DNA from: Bacillota bacterium
GTDB taxonomy: Bacteria > Bacillota > Clostridia > Acetivibrionales > DSM-1351
DNA length: 64,000 bases
NCBI GenBank assembly: GCA_023416275.1
Contig: JAEZIB010000120.1
Location: forward strand, 1-64,000
Reading direction: 5' to 3'
Positions 62,500-64,000 of the stretch are shown one piece after another. The notes under the pieces were generated by a model, which saw only the letters and a program-made list of their open reading frames with translations, was not told the origin of the DNA and did not search any database. Position 1 is the stretch's first letter, and every line of letters begins with the position of its first letter. The translations under genes were made by a program, and so were the position numbers.

Positions 62500-63429
62500 A
62501 TGTCTAAAATAGCAGAAAGTCTTGTTGATTTGATAGGAAAAACACCACTGTTAAAATTAAATAAGTATTCGCAGAACAAAAACCTTTCGGGACATTTAAT
62601 TACTAAATTAGAGTATTTTAATCCACTTGGTAGTGTAAAAGACAGAATAGCATATGCAATGATTTCGGATGCAGAAAAAAAAGGATTAATAAATGAGGAG
62701 TCTACAATTATTGAACCTACAAGTGGAAACACAGGAATTGGTCTCGCATTTGTAGCAGCAGCCAAGGGATACAAGATTATTCTGGTAATGCCAGATACTA
62801 TGAGTGCAGAAAGAAGAAGGTTACTTAGTGCATTAGGAGCTGAATTGGTATTAACTGCTGGTGAACAGGGAATGAAAGGTGCTATCAGAAAAGCAGAAGA
62901 ATTGAATTCACAAATTGACAATTCATTTATTCCACAGCAATTTGATAATCCAGTAAATCCGCAGATTCATAGGGAGACAACAGCACTGGAAATAATTGAA
63001 GATACTGATGGAAAGGTTGATATATTTGTTGCAGGAGTTGGAACAGGAGGAACAGTAACCGGAGTTGGTGAAGAACTCAAAAAATATAATCCAGATATAA
63101 GAATTGTTGCAGTTGAACCGTATGATTCCTCTGTTCTATCGGGTGAAGCCCCTGGGCCTCATCCTATACAGGGAATTGGAGCAGGTTTTGTTCCTAACAT
63201 ATTTAATAGAAAAATCGCAGATGAAATATACAGAGTAAAGAACAAAGAAGCAATTGAAACTTCCAAGGAGGTTGCTAGAAAAGAGGGCCTTTTGGTTGGA
63301 ATATCTTCTGGTGCTGCATTATTTGCTGCTACTCAGATTGCTAAAAGGAAAGAAAATACAGGGAAAAACATTGTTGTTTTATTGCCCGATACAGGAGAAC
63401 GGTATTTATCAACTAAATTATTTAATTAA
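62500..63429 (+). CDS. cysK: Cysteine synthase, copy 2, inside the nitrogenase-like cluster
   Basis: A 309-residue O-acetylserine sulfhydrylase. The PLP lysine is Lys47 (LGSVKDR), with EPTSGNTGIG, GVGTGGTVTGVG and PDTGERYLSTKLF. ATG 62500 is 9 nt after AAAGGAG; an ATG six bases earlier is too close to it. It starts 19 nt after the nifH-like stop and ends 25 nt before the NifK/D-like gene, so it is embedded in the reductase operon. This suggests that the operon produces sulfide, which is captured as cysteine, or that the gene feeds sulfur to cluster assembly. Confidence 0.92.
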   Translation: MSKIAESLVDLIGKTPLLKLNKYSQNKNLSGHLITKLEYFNPLGSVKDRIAYAMISDAEKKGLINEESTIIEPTSGNTGIGLAFVAAAKGYKIILVMPDTMSAERRRLLSALGAELVLTAGEQGMKGAIRKAEELNSQIDNSFIPQQFDNPVNPQIHRETTALEIIEDTDGKVDIFVAGVGTGGTVTGVGEELKKYNPDIRIVAVEPYDSSVLSGEAPGPHPIQGIGAGFVPNIFNRKIADEIYRVKNKEAIETSKEVARKEGLLVGISSGAALFAATQIAKRKENTGKNIVVLLPDTGERYLSTKLFN

Positions 63430-63454
63430 TTGATATTTGGAAAGGAGTACTTGC

Positions 63455-64000
63455 ATGTCACATATAGAAAGGCCAAGATTTTCATGTATGCTAGGTGGTG
63501 TTTTAGCAACCCTCAGTGCTTTACCTAAAACTGTTCCAATAATACATGGAGCACAAGGTTGCGGTGGCAGTTTGGCAAATACATATTCCCTAGGAGGTTA
63601 CTTGGGAGTCGGCTATTGTGGAGGCTTTGGAGTACCTAGCTCTAATATAGGAGAGTCAGAAATAATTTTTGGTGGCGCAGACAGGTTAACTAGAGAAATC
63701 AATAGTACTTTTGAAGTAATGGATGGGGATTTGTACGTGTTAACAACTACTTGTATGACAGATATTATCGGTGATGATGTCAAAGGTGTGTTAAGTGAAA
63801 TTGGTGAAAAAGATAAACCAATTTTGTTTATTGATACAGGGGGATTTCAGGGTAATTCATATTATGGGTATTCAAAACTAATTGAAGTACTTTTTGAACA
63901 ATATATACCTATAAAAGAAAAAAAGAAAAAGAATTTAGTAAATATACTTGGCTTAGTTCCAGGATACGATCCATTCTTCAGGGGAGATTTAGAGGAGATT
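63455..64000 (+). CDS. Nitrogenase component 1-like subunit (NifK/NifD family), truncated by window edge
   Basis: The first 182 codons are present; the gene runs off the right edge. The visible sequence has IIHGAQGC (Cys36), GYCGG (Cys55), FGGADRL and LTTTCMTDIIGDDV (Cys100). These match the three P-cluster cysteine positions of NifK-type subunits (HGSQGC, SC, STTCMAEVIGDD). The resemblance is closer to NifK than to NifD in this region. AAAGGAG lies 7 nt before the ATG. It is probably the first of a subunit pair; the partner and any NifEN-like scaffold lie outside the window. Whether it reduces dinitrogen or another substrate cannot be seen. Confidence 0.87.
   Translation, partial: MSHIERPRFSCMLGGVLATLSALPKTVPIIHGAQGCGGSLANTYSLGGYLGVGYCGGFGVPSSNIGESEIIFGGADRLTREINSTFEVMDGDLYVLTTTCMTDIIGDDVKGVLSEIGEKDKPILFIDTGGFQGNSYYGYSKLIEVLFEQYIPIKEKKKKNLVNILGLVPGYDPFFRGDLEEI

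Noticed and set aside
61605..64000. Assignment as ordinary nif operon for nitrogen fixation
   Set aside because: Not excluded, but the embedded cysteine synthase, sulfonate-type transporter and YezD-like gene, with no nifD, nifE or nifN visible, make this a poor default; the window ends too soon to decide.
1..64000. CRISPR arrays, insertion sequences, phage genes
   Set aside because: I saw no regularly spaced direct repeats of CRISPR type, no transposase or integrase frames and no phage structural genes. The repeats present are short and irregularly placed.

Overview
The window looks like chromosomal DNA from a mesophilic, anaerobic, cellulolytic clostridium, most likely of the Ruminiclostridium (Clostridium cellulolyticum / C. 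papyrosolvens) group. The evidence is the high AT content, strong AGGAGG ribosome sites, AddAB and RNase J, three tandem M42 peptidases, and a secreted esterase with a type I dockerin whose recognition residues (Ser-Leu and Ala-Leu) resemble C. cellulolyticum dockerins. The genus is an inference; no rRNA is present.

Layout. 0-7.3 kb: three related membrane GGDEF-EAL proteins (one cut by the left edge), a flavin reductase, a first cysteine synthase and a CBS protein. 7.5-19 kb: a TipA-like MerR regulator with its operator, an FAD amine oxidase, a CPBP protease and the addBA repair operon. 19-27 kb: tRNA-Gln, a glycosyltransferase, RNase J, TmcAL, a metallo-beta-lactamase-fold protein and a double [4Fe-4S] protein. 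27-31 kb: a heterodimeric ABC exporter. 31-32.5 kb: an orphan regulated micro-transcript and tRNAs Tyr, Phe and Met/Ile2(CAT). 33-38 kb: three M42 aminopeptidases, purB and a GntR regulator. 39-45 kb: a beta-lactamase-like anchored protein, a DedA protein, an unrecognised protein, the dockerin-CE6 esterase and a CARDB protein. 45.7-52.3 kb: a ROK regulator, a sugar ABC transporter and a polyol-type dehydrogenase.

The most interesting part is 52.4-64 kb, which runs off the right edge. Its genes are all on the plus strand: yezD-like small protein, HAD phosphatase, NitT/TauT-type transporter permease and ATPase, a DUF4418-like membrane protein, an FtsX-type ABC pair, a substrate-binding lipoprotein, a GNAT acetyltransferase, NifB, a NifX-like protein, a NifH-like iron protein, a second cysteine synthase, and a NifK/NifD-like subunit with the P-cluster-type cysteines. 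I read this as a nitrogenase-like reductase joined to uptake of a small (probably organosulfur) substrate and to cysteine synthesis. It may be related to methylthio-alkane reductase, but the substrate is unproven.

Two apparently new regulatory signals sit inside that cluster. One is a pair of structured leaders (before the binding protein and before nifB), each with a CCATGYC/GGCATGG helix ending exactly 8 nt before the start codon. The other is a conserved box (ACTAGAYAACTAGAGG) that runs into an intrinsic terminator, once after yezD and once before nifH.

The intergenic DNA also carries several families of short dispersed inverted repeats. One of them supplies the Shine-Dalgarno sequence of three unrelated genes.
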